Program-made: the position numbers and the translations under genes
Notes under the pieces: generated by a model
What the model saw: the letters and a program-made list of their open reading frames with translations, nothing else
What the model was told of the DNA's origin: nothing
Database searches by the model: none
Assembly: GCA_039545315.1 (NCBI GenBank)
Contig: BCIM01000007.1
Coordinates: 522,745 to 586,744, forward strand
DNA from: Kondoa malvinella
Taxonomy: Eukaryota; Basidiomycota; Agaricostilbomycetes; Agaricostilbales; Kondoaceae
Reading direction: 5' to 3'
Length of the DNA stretch: 64,000 nucleotides
Shown: positions 43,906 to 54,881 of the stretch, in pieces
Position numbering within the stretch: the stretch's first letter is position 1
Layout: each line of letters begins with the position of its first letter

Positions 43906-45014
43906 TCAAGGAGCAACCTCGACCTCCTTCCAACCGTCCGCGCTCTTATAAATGCGTCTTTCGTTCGGTAGGTCCGCAAGATCGGCTCTTTATGATTCAC
44001 TTAGCCATCAATACCTAAACGAGAAGAGAGAAGACCACAAAACGCACAAATCAACTTCGAAAGGCTCGATAGCAATCAGAGCGAAATTCTCGAGCGCCTT
44101 GTTTTGTTCATCCTTTTGCTCGTCCGAGAGTTCTTGTGGTAGTTTACGATAATCCACGTCTGTTTGACTAGTAGGTGTTCCCTGTGAAGTTGATCGTTCA
44201 ATTAGGCAAAGAAAGTCAGCACGAAGGAACGTACGGGAGTAGGTCTCAAGAATGAGGCTTTCAAAGGAGGAGACATTTTCTGGAAAATGCGTTGACGTTC
44301 TTGTTCCCAGTCAAAGTTGGATTTTGGGCCAGAGGAAGTCAAAGGTGGTGCGAGACGAGTGGAAGGGAAACCTTTGTTGTCGCTGTTTGGTGGTTGGAGT
44401 AGGAAAGCGCGGCCTTTGATTCGGAATTGGACCGCTGCACGTAGGTGAGCGTCAGCGAGTGCTCCTTGTTATCGAATCCTTCTCGGCAAGCAGAACATTG
44501 CCGAGACGATAAGACGGGGGAGACATACAAACAGGAGCCATCCACCAACTAATCTCACAAGGACAACCTTTGTCGCCGAAAGCTTTAATCTGATTTGCTT
44601 TGGGTCCACGAGCATCGGTTGTAGTGAGCAGAACGTTTGAAGTGAAGTCTTCAGATGAGTCGTTTGACGATGGATCATCTTCCTTTCTGCGTTCATTGAC
44701 GAATCCTATACCAGCGAGCTCAGTACTAGAGCGGGTCACCTGAAAGGGTAGAGCTGTACCTCTGTGAACGACAAATCGATTTTGTGGAAAGCCGGACGAA
44801 TCGACCGTTGCTAGAGGATAGCTAAGTGCACAAATGCATAAGATCGACGGCCTGACAGCAGTATGGACGAAGACTTATTGGAATCTGAGAACAGGACAGC
44901 CGCGATCAGCTCTCGAGATATTTCTGAGGCAGGTCTGTTCGCACCTTTGTTCTCTTTCATGCTCTTCTGCAGGCATTCGTTCAATCGACTTCTCCAAATT
45001 GGCATGCCGCTCAT
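43906..45014 (-). CDS. Alr4036-type PNPOx-like flavin-binding protein
   Basis: Pyridoxamine-phosphate-oxidase-like FMN-binding protein of the Alr4036 type. Segments in order: MSGMPIWRSRLNECLQKSM, YPLATVDSSGFPQNRFVVHR, SNVLLTTTDARGPKANQI, CEISWWMAPV then SVQFRIKGRAFLL after an intron, DWEQERQRIFQKMSP, EPFEVDL and finally ADLPNERRIYKSADGWK ending VEVAP. The last junction (about 43971-44030) needs a GTGCGT donor with an AAG acceptor. Two introns upstream (59 nt, and one of about 35 nt) bring the first exon in frame. An upstream ATG at 45062 in the same frame could add 16 residues. Homologues bind FMN; their substrate is unknown. Divergent from the Rab gene, which begins 78 bases away. Confidence 0.75.
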
Positions 45015-45092
45015 TCTGACTATCTTGCTCGTGGTTGAGAGTTGACCTGGATGCTGCGTCATTTCTTGAGGTGTTGACTATTTACGACGGCC

Positions 45093-46191
45093 ATGACGGA
45101 CGCTGCCCCTATAGCGCTCAAGTTGCTCTTGATAGGCTCATCCAGTGTCGGTACGTGTTGCTTTGGGATACAAGGTCCTACATGTAATGATACAAATTGA
45201 CAACAGGCAAATCTAGTCTGCTCCTTCGATATACCGACCATTTGTACCTCCCTAGCGAAGAAACGCAGGCTACTATAGGCGTAGATGTGCGCCTTTCCTT
45301 TAACAATCACTTTCATTCCCTTATTCCGTCTCTCGCGACAGTACAAGGTCAAAGTACGCCTGAACCTCCTTACCTTAAGCGAGCATTGACACTGTGAACA
45401 GATGATCACGCGAGGGGACAAGAAGTACAAGATCTCTGTATGGGTGCGTCTGATCTTCTACTGTCTGTGAACCCAGCGAACCCCAGAAACGCACAGGATA
45501 CGGCAGGTCAAGAACGCTTTCGAACTGTACGCTCCGCTCAGTCTGCTCACTCAATCACTTATGTTAATCTTATCTGAAGCTCACGTCAAGCTATTATCGA
45601 GGCTGCCATGGAGTTCTGATCGTCTATGGGATAGAGTCAGTCTGACCAGGCACTTTCAGCTGTATGCTGATGTAACTGTGGCTCGGTTTGACAGTCAACG
45701 AGATTCATTTGACGCGCTGCAAACTTGGTTCTCAGAGTTGGAGACTTATGCTTCGCCAGTGAGTCTTTTCCCTTCACTCATATACTGTTGTTCGCCCTTC
45801 TCTCCCTCAACCTCTATGATCGCTTCAGAAAGATACCTAAGTACCTTGTTAGGACGTGATCAAATTCATCATTGGCAACAAGACCGATCGAGACTTCTCT
45901 CGCCAGGTTTCTACAGCCGAAGGGAAACAAGTAGCCCAAGATCGACATTGCGAGTTTTACGAAACGTCTGCGCGGAATGAAGGAAGTGTGGAGCAAGTGT
46001 TTGATGCTTTGGTTGATAAGGTTTGTTAGCATCTGTTCTGGCTGCTTTCTTTCTGAGCTCAAGAGATTGTTGGTCATGAATAGATTATCGCTTCACCTGG
46101 GTTGTACGAACAGAAGAGCAAGACGAGTTTGCCTGGTAGCTTTAATGTTGCACTGGAGCAAGAACAGCAGGGTAGTACTTGTGCTTGCTAG
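45093..46191 (+). CDS. Rab18-type small GTPase
   Basis: Rab family GTPase closest to Rab18 (ER and lipid-droplet traffic). G1 box LLLIGSSSVGKSSLLL (intron inside, before GKSS), switch I ATIGVDYKVKMI, G3 DTAGQERFRTLT, then SSYYRGCHGVLIVYG, DSFDALQTWFSELETY, G4 GNKTD and G5 ETSARNEG, as in Rab18. The C-terminus GSTCAC ends in CAC, a prenylation-type CXC motif. Switch I requires a 12-nt exon TACAAGGTCAAA (45342-45353) between two introns; it gives the YKVK of the family. Seven introns in all. Start is the ATG at 45093. Stop TAG at 46189-46191. Confidence 0.88.
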
Positions 46192-46839
46192 CGGATGGTT
46201 CGAGTGGGTATGATGAACAAGGTAATGATGTAACTAGTAGTGTACTAATTCTAGCATGGGTCCAGTGGTTTCTTTTCTCTTGCTCTTTTGCTTCCCTTCT
46301 TTCCTTCTTTCCAGCTTGTTATGATTTCTCCCTCTCTGTCTGCCTATCGTCAAGCGATACGGAATGGAGGTGAGCCAGAATCTCGTTTGTCGACATGGTA
46401 CTGATTGCCAGGCTCTCGTGCTTACAGCGCTCTTCTTACGATCATTTCAAACAGACAGGCAGTTGACAAGGTACCAGTTCATATCGCTCCTCGCCGGACC
46501 GAGTCAGCGTGCTCGCACAAGGACATCTGCTTGGGCGACATGATCTGCTTCTTCCTTCCATCGAGTCAAAGTTCATCAGCGGCTTTCCGAAGCAGAAGCA
46601 ATTCGTCGTGCACCAGTCTGATCAACTGGACGATAATAAATCACTACTGCGATAAAGGCATCCATGCTATTATGATGATATCTCGTCGACATCCAAGAAC
46701 TCACTCCTCTATAACTCTTGCCCGGTGAGTCGGACCATACCCTCGGATCTGCTGCAAGATCACACCGTACGCACGGGACTTGACCATGTCAATGAAGGAA
46801 AATCAAATGCAAGGATTACTTTACAAAGACACTACAGCA
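46192..46839. other. intergenic region, possible small gene
   Basis: Between two convergent genes. A plus-strand segment at about 46500-46640 reads protein-like (SVLAQGHLLGRHDLLLPS, then SKFISGFPKQKQFVVHQ and DQLDDNKSLLR-stop) and could be the last exon of a small unrecognised gene; upstream exons could not be fixed. Confidence 0.35.
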
Positions 46840-48366
46840 CTAATAATCTTCCAATTCCCCAGTGAAAGCACTCCGCAAATACGCATGTTTCATTAATTGA
46901 GTCGCAGTTGGTCTTTGGACCGGATCAAGAGTGATGCAATAGCGAATGAAATCCGAGGCTTCTCTTGCCTGTCTTTCCGAAATCGTCTCGTAAGCTCCGA
47001 AAGCTTGTTCTAGTGAGACCGGAAGAAGTTCGTCAACGTTCAGAAGTGTTCCTGTATACACAAGTTGAGCATACCTGCGTTCAGCAACGTGCGAGCAGAA
47101 ACATACCATCGTCTTTCAGGTAGTCGGCTTTCCACCGAGCCTTTTCTAGAAGCGCAGGTGGAAACGCTGTATTGCCAGTGTTCTCAAGCATGTTTGCAAG
47201 GTGTTCATCTTGTACACTCCACGTTTCGCCCTCAGTAGGCTTGAAGAGCCAAGCTCCAGTCAATAGCTCAAAAACCTGCGTATCGATGACGGTTAGGACC
47301 ACTCTTCGACTGTTTGAGGGGAGACAGACCAGACAACCTATAGCCCATATGTCGACCTTTTCGTCCCAAGGAGCACCAAGAATCACTTCTGGCGCGCGTA
47401 GGGCGTAAGAACTGATGATTGGTGCAGGTGAAGGTTCGCCCTTGAATTGCACTGCTTCTGCTATCAGAGAAGGAGACCGACGTTCGACAGCAAGTTGGCT
47501 GACCGTTCGAAAAATCCGTCAATACGAAGGTGTACAGCTCTTTGTTGAGAGCAGTATCGTTCTCGGGGTAGTGATGTGGTATCGGGGAGGGAGAAAGAGG
47601 TGTACTTGTGTCGGTCAGGTCAAGTCGGTCAAGTCTTTCTTTGATGTCTTCCTCGCACGCAGCGTCAATCAGAATGTTGTCTGCTTTGATGTCTATAGAT
47701 AGACCTTAGCTTCTCCAAGCAGTACATACCAGTAGGAAGTATCAAACCGGTGTGGATAAGGCCTCGCTTATGCATCTGGGCCAAAGCTTCCACCACTAGA
47801 ACCGTTATCTCTTTCACTACTTGAGGATCAATTACTCCCTTGACTCTCGACTTCCTCCAAGCGTCGATAGAGTCACAGAGAACCGGCATGAGAAGACAGA
47901 GATGCTTTCCTTGAGGTGAAGTATGATAGAAGTGATCTTTGAGGCAGGGCAGGTCGAAGATGTCAGAATCATCTGCCAGAAAGCACTGAAAGGCGTCCAA
48001 TTCGCGGATGAATCCCTTGTCGAATAGCCGCTGTAGCATGAGCTGAATAGACCTTCGCGGCTAGAGCTGTCGTCGCGGATGCGCTTCATACACCAGCTTA
48101 GACATCGCGTGTATATCAGAAGGCAGGGCTAACTTGATATCCTGCACTAGATACGTCTGCGACCATCTTCCGGACCCAAGCAAGGCAGCAACCCGGTATC
48201 GACAATTGAGAAGATCATTTCGAGCCAGGAAGGGTAGCAGCACTACTGGTGGGTCTGGATTTGATATTGGCATGTAGCAATTGGTGACGGAAAGGCGTCG
48301 AGACTCGACCGGACCTCTATTTGTTCTGGCGTTGACCAGATATGCCAACTTCGAAAGTCTGTTCAC
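46840..48366 (-). CDS. SRPK-like serine/threonine kinase
   Basis: Kinase of the SR-protein-kinase type. N-lobe: YRVAALLGSGRWSQTYLVQD (Gly loop), a Lys in IHAMSKLLMLQRLFDKG (across a 51-nt intron at about 48069-48019). C-lobe: HLCLLMPVLCDSIDAWRKS, HKRGLIHTDIKADNIL (SRPK-type HTDIK catalytic loop, intron at about 47753-47700), a metal-binding motif TDFSNAEAV that is DFS rather than DFG, LRAPEVILGAPWDEKVDIWA (activation-segment end) and the C-terminal RYCITLDPVQRPTATQLMKH. The linker between lobes is short, so the usual long SRPK spacer is missing. Introns: also about 47507-47465, 47330-47278, 47101-47050. SRPKs phosphorylate SR splicing factors; that substrate is inference. Confidence 0.8.
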
Positions 48367-48598
48367 AGCGTGATGCGAGTTTCCGAGTGCTAGGTTTGGT
48401 CTTTAGAAGACCTTCCGCACATCCCTTCTTGCTGAACAACGTCAGGTGCTACGTCAAGGGGTAAGGACTGCATAAGTAATCACAATTGCAAATGAATGAA
48501 CAATGAAGGAAGTCCCTGAATGTGTGAATCTCTTTAAAACCGGGTATCCATCTTCTCCTTCTCCTCTCCCTCTACGTATCGCTTTGCATGCCACTCGC

Positions 48599-50329
48599 TC
48601 AAGCCAACATCGTCTTTGCCACATTGACGGCATACAAGCTGGCCTTCAAGAACTTCTTTGTGCTGTACTTCTTGTAGAGGAAGCGTTCTTCAAAGTGAGG
48701 TGCTGTTAGACCTTCCAGTAAGAATTGTAGAGCCGTGTTGAGTTGAACTTCAGTGTAGCCGGAATAGTAGAGGAAAGCTTCGTTCTATCACACGGTTGAG
48801 TCTAGGGAAAAGTGCAGGAGAAGCAAAGAGACGCACCCAATCACCACCTAGCATACGTCTAGCAGCATACATGCCAGTTGCAGCAATCATGCTAGGTTTA
48901 GCGCGAATGAAGCGATAGTCGAGCAAACAAATTTCCATGAGGAATTTCGACAAGGTTCGAGTTTGAATGTCATAATCGTCTGCTTTGCTGATTCTTCGTA
49001 CCCAAGAGTAGGGAGTGCAGTAAGGCGAGACGTTGAATTCGAGAGATTGCAAGATGATGCGTTCGCCCTTGAGGATTTCGTCTTTGGTGTAGCCGTTCTC
49101 AGACATGAAGACAAACTCTTCCACACTGAAGGAACAGTCAGCAACTTCAACACTTGTTGAGTGCGCAGACATACCTCGGCGCCATAATCTCTTCGTACTT
49201 TGCAGCGATAAAGATGGCAGTGAGACCGACAAGCTGAAGCTTGACGAGAGACACAGTGCGGTTGGAAAGGAAGCGGTCAATGATGTTGATAGAGATCCAG
49301 AGCGTTTCAGGCAACATGTGGTAGCGCATGTGTACTTGCATGAGCCATTCGATGAGGGTAGCGCGGGTGGTCCTATATCAGAGGATCAGCGAGCGAGCGA
49401 ATAGGCAGAAGAAAAGGAGCGGACCAGTCAATTTCAGTCTGCGAGTTCATGTAGTTTGGATCAGGCATAGTCTTTTCCTGTATTGGGATCAGACAAGCAG
49501 CACATCAAACAACAAGGAGAACACACCTCTAGCTCAGCCATGTAGGTAAAGATTTCCTCGCTGTACTCAGCAACCATGGAAGTATCCCAAAAGTCCAGCT
49601 CTTCCTTGAACTCGCGCTTGATTTCGTCCAACTCTCTCTGCGCTTCCGACTCTTCATTCGGGTCTAACATCATCCAATTCTCCGGATCATCTTCTTGCAC
49701 CTCCTCAACCATTTCTTCATCCTCTACAGTAATGCCCAAACCTTCTTGCGAGCTCGTCAAGACTTCTTCAACTTCTTCCTCTGGTTCACCCCAAGGTGCT
49801 TGAACGATTTTAGGCGCACCAGGAGCAGTCTCTGAAGCTGATCGAACGTGTTGGGCTACTGCTCGACCTGAAGCTGCGGAAAGTGATTTCGACTTTGTCG
49901 TCACGGAAGAGATGGAAGATTGTGAAGCGGGTCTTGATCGAGTTGGTTTAAGTGAAGCTGTGGAATCTTTTGAAGTGCGGTCTGTCTGCTTCTGGCCAAA
50001 ACAGAATCAGCACAAGATTATGTCTTGAAATAGGAAGCAAAGGTTACCTTGTTGGCATTGCTCAAATCGCCCAGAACCCTCCTTGGACCAGCCAGTGTGG
50101 TAGCGGCAGCTGAGGGAACAGATTTCCCTGGTAGTGCAGTCACTTTCTTTGCTGCAGCTGGACGAGTGACTGGCTTTGTAGCTGCGGCGGCAATGGTGGT
50201 AGAGGACCGAGTGTTTTCTGAACTCACCACTTTGCGAGTACGGGTCGTCTGCTTTCCATTCCAATCTATTAGTATACTGTGTTGATCTCTGCAGGATGTG
50301 GGCCTCACCTTTGCAGGTTGAGCTGCCAT
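48599..50329 (-). CDS. B-type mitotic cyclin
   Basis: G2/M cyclin with a destruction box RRVLGDLSN (RxxLxxxxN) near residue 65, which matches APC/C recognition. The cyclin box starts with MPDPNYMNSQTEIDW (the EIDW motif) and continues TRATLIEWLMQVHMRYHMLP, ETLWISINIIDRFLSNRTVS, LVGLTAIFIAAKYEE, then after introns ENGYTKDEILKGERIIL and FNVSPYCTPYSWVRR; the C-terminal fold ends with RRMLGGDW and NEAFLYYSGYTE. The start at 50329 (MAAQPAK) has an intron at about 50310-50255 followed by TTRTRKVVSSENTRS. The acidic region PENWMMLDPNEESEAQ is typical of these proteins. Introns within the box at about 49540-49430, 49375-49340, 49130-49095 and 48835-48785. Stop at 48599. Confidence 0.88.
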
Positions 50330-51803
50330 TGTTCAGTATGCAAAATAGTAAATAAACGTTGACGTCGTGTTTTTGCTTTGAAGTGTGAATATGCAAATAG
50401 CCGTGCTGCTAGAAGTCAAAGCCCAGACGTATAAACGAGTGAGTGTCAGGCTTTGAGACACTAGAGGGGCGAGCGGGGAGTCTTGTTTTGAATTATTCAA
50501 ATGGGCAGACAGCAGCGACAGCGAGTAATTTCAAGGCGACTCTGGTATGCAGGGGTCGAGGATTGAAGGGGCCTGGTCGTGTGAGGAAGGGAAGGAATGT
50601 AAGATGGTTCAAGACCAAAGCATGCTTAGACCGGCTCAAGTTGAAAAAGTGATAAACAAAATAAGAGTAGATCAAAACAAACTCGTCGCGTCATGGGTCA
50701 CTAGACTTTGCTCATTGCAGAGGACACACTGCACTCGCAGGGACTTGTAGAAGCGCACAACGAGATAGATAGTGCACGGTAGAATCACCCAATCGCCCAA
50801 TCGCAAGACCAAATTCCGTTGACCGTGTCAGTCTGTGTCAGCCAGACGATCACAATGTTGCCCATATGCGAGCAGTTGCCTAAAGAATATGTGAGCAGAT
50901 GTAATGCCTGATCGCGGTAGCAGGAAAGACGCCACAGTACCTTCGACTGAATAAAGCAATAGCAGTTCAGCAACAGATTTAGAGCAATAGCAGTACAGCA
51001 GGACTAAGCAGCGAAGATTTACGGGCTTGATACCAAGTAAAGAACATCTTCTGGATGCGTGGATTGGACTCCAAAATAGATAATGAAGGGAAGAGAGCAT
51101 GCCTGTCTGCTGGACTCTGACGGTGGGAATAAGTCCCAAGTCGCTCAAGTGAGGGACTAGAAAAGAGCGCTCTTTGTCAACTCAAAGGTTCGCTGAACAA
51201 AACGTCTGTGGCTTGTTTAGAAGAGTGCAGCACTTGAGCGTACAGCGGCCAACAATTTCCATGTCAATAACGCAGACATCAAGAGGCATCACAATGCACT
51301 CACTCTGCGCCATGAGAAGGACGGAGGGTGTATAGCCAGACACGATACTGTTGCGAGGTCCAGCAGCTTGCGAGCGAGAAGCTATCGCTTGTTTGTTCCG
51401 TGAAGGTCGCAGATGATACGCAGAGGTAGTTGAGGGAGGTTGAGAAGAAAATGAAACTGATACAGCAAGCGAGAACACTAGGCAAATGCGACGCTTTCGA
51501 GTCGGAGGCAATCATGCAATAGAGCATGACGGAGCTCGCAGGCAATCATGAAGAGGCGAAGTAAGCTGAACAGACTAGCACAAATATGGGCTTCGCGGAC
51601 AAAGGCATGGAAAGCGAAAGTCGACGTCCTTCTCCAATAGTGAAGAGTCGAAGCTATACAGGTCAACTCTTGTCCGCGACCTTGTCTAAAAGAGACCTAC
51701 TATTTACTCTGCCTGCTTGAGAATACCCAGTTCTACTAGTATAACCATTTCTTGCTCTGAAAACTGCTTTGCATTGGCCATAAATCGATAATTATTTGCC
51801 AAG
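50330..51803. other. gene-poor spacer
   Basis: About 1.5 kb between divergent genes. The best candidate is a minus-strand frame at 51182-51511 beginning MPPTRKRRICLVFSLAVSVS, which resembles a signal peptide, but no spliced extension or family was found. Other frames (50443-50652 plus, 50785-51148 minus) look like chance. Confidence 0.4.
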
Positions 51804-53429
51804 ATGGACGATATATGTGCGTATCAGAGCTGACAGCCTTCTTATAAGGCTAAGCCCTTCTAATTCGTACAGACGCTGGCTTTGATCTACCAGGAGAGCA
51901 TGCAAAGCGAGAACAGCCAACCGAATCAAAGGAAGGCGAATCCAAGGCAGAGAACAAAGCCGCTGCTTCCCTTGATGTTGAAATAGCTCGTATGTACTGT
52001 CATACAATCGTGAAGGGGTTGAACTGATATTCTAAGCAGAAGCCATGCAATCCCTTGGCACTGTAGGCACGCAACTGACTTCCTTTTGGGGAACCTTTCG
52101 CAAACAAGTGAGTATTAGGCTTATACATATAACAGCTCTAATAGTCTTCGTAGAGCACAACAGCATACAACGCATCAGTCAAAGAGCTGGAAACGCGAAC
52201 AGAAGCAGCCAAGAAGGATTTCGCGCCCTACGTCTCCAAAGCGCGCGAAGAACTCACCAAATTTGGTGAACAAGCACGAAACAGCGCAGCAGCAGGTCAA
52301 GCAGTCGCTGTATCTTCACCTCCTTCCTCTGACGCGACGACGTCGCAAGAACCCTCTGTTTCATTCTATGGCGAAGTCTTGCCTCCTTCCAACAACACTG
52401 CATCGGAAAATTCAATCAACGCAGCTGCATTCTTCAAATCCCTCTCTTCTACCATCCAGCATAACCCAAACATTGCCAAACTTCAACAAAACCTAAGCAC
52501 CAACCCTAATTTAAAAACTTTCCAAAAAGGCTTTACTTCGTTTCAACAATCTTCCACGGAAGCTTTCAAGCATCCAGAAGAGTTCATGTCGAAAGCAGGG
52601 AAATACCTTAATTCGGCTGTTAGCATTGTGCCACCTTCTGCTTCGACTGAAGAAAAGGGTAAAATGAGGCAGGAGAAAATGCAAGAAGTCTTGGGGAGGA
52701 AACAAGGGCTCAAACATCAGTTGCAGACGAATGTGGCTATCTTGCTAGTAGATCCTAAAGAAGGACAAGAAGGAAGTGCAGAGTGGGATGACTTTGTTAA
52801 AGGTGTTGAAGCGCAGGGAGGCGTTCAGGGCGAAATGTGGCAGAAGAAGATTGAGGAGGAGATGAAGGATAGTGCTGCGATTGGCAAGACGTTACAGACT
52901 TTGGGCGAGCTCTGCATTTCGTCAGCATGGAATCCGAGACTGACGTCCGTGACAGTACCGGAGAAGTTGACAGCAGACGTCTTTTGGTCAAGGTACTTCT
53001 TTAGACTACAGCAGATAGAGCAAGATGAAGCTCGAAGGAAACAAGTCTTGGAAAGTGAGTGCCATGCCAACATATGCCCTAAATAGCTAAATGCATCGAG
53101 CAGCCGCGGCAGCACAAAGCGAAGACGACTTTAGCTGGGACATGGAAGACGAAGATGCGCCTGTTTCTCCGCCCGCAGTAGATCGATCAACACCGACGCT
53201 TAAACCAGCCGCAGAAGCAGAACCTGATTCACCTACCATTGAAAAATCTTCAGCTCGTAACTCGTCCGAAGAAGGTACAGAAAGCTCGTATGCTCTAGTC
53301 AGCGGCCCGCCTTCTGTCGCAGCGAGCGAAAAGGGCGAGCCCAAAGCTGTTGAGAAAGTGGAGGTCAAGAAGGAGGAGAAGGCCGCAAAGAAGCAGGAAG
53401 AATCGGACGAGGATAGTGATTGGGAGTGA
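51804..53429 (+). CDS. BSD-domain protein
   Basis: Exon 1 gives MDDIY, joined to AGFDLPGEHAKREQPTES. An amphipathic helical region follows (SLGTVGTQLTSFWGTFRKQ, ASVKELETRTEAAKKDF), then a central helical region, and the BSD domain near the end of the long exon (VPEKLTADVFWSRYFFRL with the conserved FW pair), then an acidic C-terminus ending EDSDWE. The architecture, N-terminal helices plus a C-terminal BSD, matches BSDC1/SYAP1-like proteins; their molecular role is unclear. Introns: about 51817-51872, 51990-52040, 52108-52155 and 53054-53100. Start is the first ATG. Confidence 0.78.
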
Positions 53430-53529
53430 TTCGGACTTTGTGCGTGTAAAATAGCTCTACCTGTTTGGTCTATGTATTTATCCGCCTGGCGTTTCTCTCT
53501 GTCTAGTCGTCCTGCTCCCTGCTGATCTC

Positions 53530-54260
53530 CATCGGTGATATGGGCTGCTTGGTCAAGATATCACACTCTACATCACTACGAAAGACCCTCCTTCATCGAA
53601 GACTTCCCAGAGTCAGGTGCCTCGAAGCAGGAAGAAAGAAGTCGCCGGTGAGATTCGCGTTGTCGGTGCGAGGCTCAAGTCAGGTGAGCATTGTCGTTCA
53701 ATCTATGCGACTCTGTTGATGCCCTTGTCAGGATTCGCAAAGGCTGGCGTCAAGTGCGGCGTCATGACAGGAGAAGTCGACGTCATTGCTCTTTCACTCT
53801 TCCAAACAACCGCGGGCTTTCCCAATTGTGGAGAAACTGTGACTTCGATTCTGTGCTGCTCTTCCCCATGGCGCGAAACCTCGTGGACTCTGCGAAGTTG
53901 AGGAGCAGCTTTGGTGGCTATACGGTCGCGGAAGTTGGTCAGTCCCTCATCTGCTTTTCGGTTCCTTCTCTGAGCCCTCATCAGCTGTCGCCTTTCATAC
54001 GAATGCTGTATGCGCTTTCTTCGACAATGCTTTAAAGAATCCATCAAAATGCGACACCGCCAAGCCACTCTTCTTGGTATGCTATCTGTTCTGCGCGTGT
54101 AGCATCTGAACTCGTTCAGCATAGGTGTCGTATCACTTTGGTCTTCCCATCTGGCCAGAGCGATATCATGCCCATTTTCCGTGTCAAGGTTCAGGCTCTC
54201 GGATCGACCGTAAAAAGTCACACCTCTACGGCTGGACTTCTCTGCGACGTGATGACTTAA
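53530..54260 (+). CDS. unresolved plus-strand gene
   Basis: I do not recognise this gene, but several exons look coding. The last three can be joined across good introns: DSVLLFPMARNLVDSAKLR (53856-53930) to FHTNAVCAFFDNALKN (about 53990-54080) to RITLVFPSGQSDIMPIFR (54123-54260, stop at 54258-54260). Two alternative frames for 53700-53850 look equally coding, one with AKAGVKCGVMTGEVDVI, so either a splice is missed or the sequence is frameshifted. A 304-codon minus-strand frame overlaps the same bases and is judged a shadow. Start not determined; the left end is approximate. Confidence 0.4.
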
Positions 54261-54881
54261 CTTCAATTCAAAACGGAGATGTCGTACTCTAGTAGACTGC
54301 TTGGCACTCAGAAGGAATTCGATTGTTTCCAAAAATTGGGATGAATTGAGCAAGCAAGCCCAGGCTCGTACGAGACCGAAGCAAAAATAGCTGTTATCTG
54401 TCTCGATCAGATGCTGAAATCGAACGTCAGAGTTGAAATTGTCGGTGATTTTGAGTAACATACACCTCGAGGTTATGAGCCTCGCGCGCTTCCACTCTGA
54501 AAATGAACATTTCAGTTGAGTTGATTTTTGAGGTAACAATGCAGTAGACTCACGCGCCAAACAGCTTATTGATTGATAGGGTGGAAATTTCCTAAGCCAT
54601 ATAAGACTCTTGCACATTATTTTCTGTCAGATTTTGAAAATATTGACCTGCGACGGTGCTGCCGCGGGACTGTACAGAACGTACCGTAATGTACCAGCTT
54701 CGAAATGCGATTAAGTAGCATACATCGACATTGCATCTGAGCATGATTGCATTTGTTCATGGCTCTAAAGCGACTATTTCAAGCAAAGCGCCCGCAATTT
54801 TCATATTTCAAACGAAATTTAGGTCATACTGACTGCTGCATACCTACGGAATCCCTCCTGTTTGCTTTGCTCGATCTCATA
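54261..54881. other. convergent spacer, locally AT-rich
   Basis: No gene recognised. The stretch 54600-54800 is more AT-rich than its surroundings (runs such as ATTTTGAAAATATTG). It contains the 3' flanks of both neighbours. Confidence 0.45.

Noticed and set aside
50443..50652. basic 69-codon plus-strand frame
   Set aside because: Looked like a ribosomal-type basic peptide at first, but no family resemblance and no nearby splice partners.
53703..54617. 304-codon open frame on the minus strand
   Set aside because: No family, and it overlaps plus-strand exons that splice cleanly with coding-like sequence; judged a shadow.
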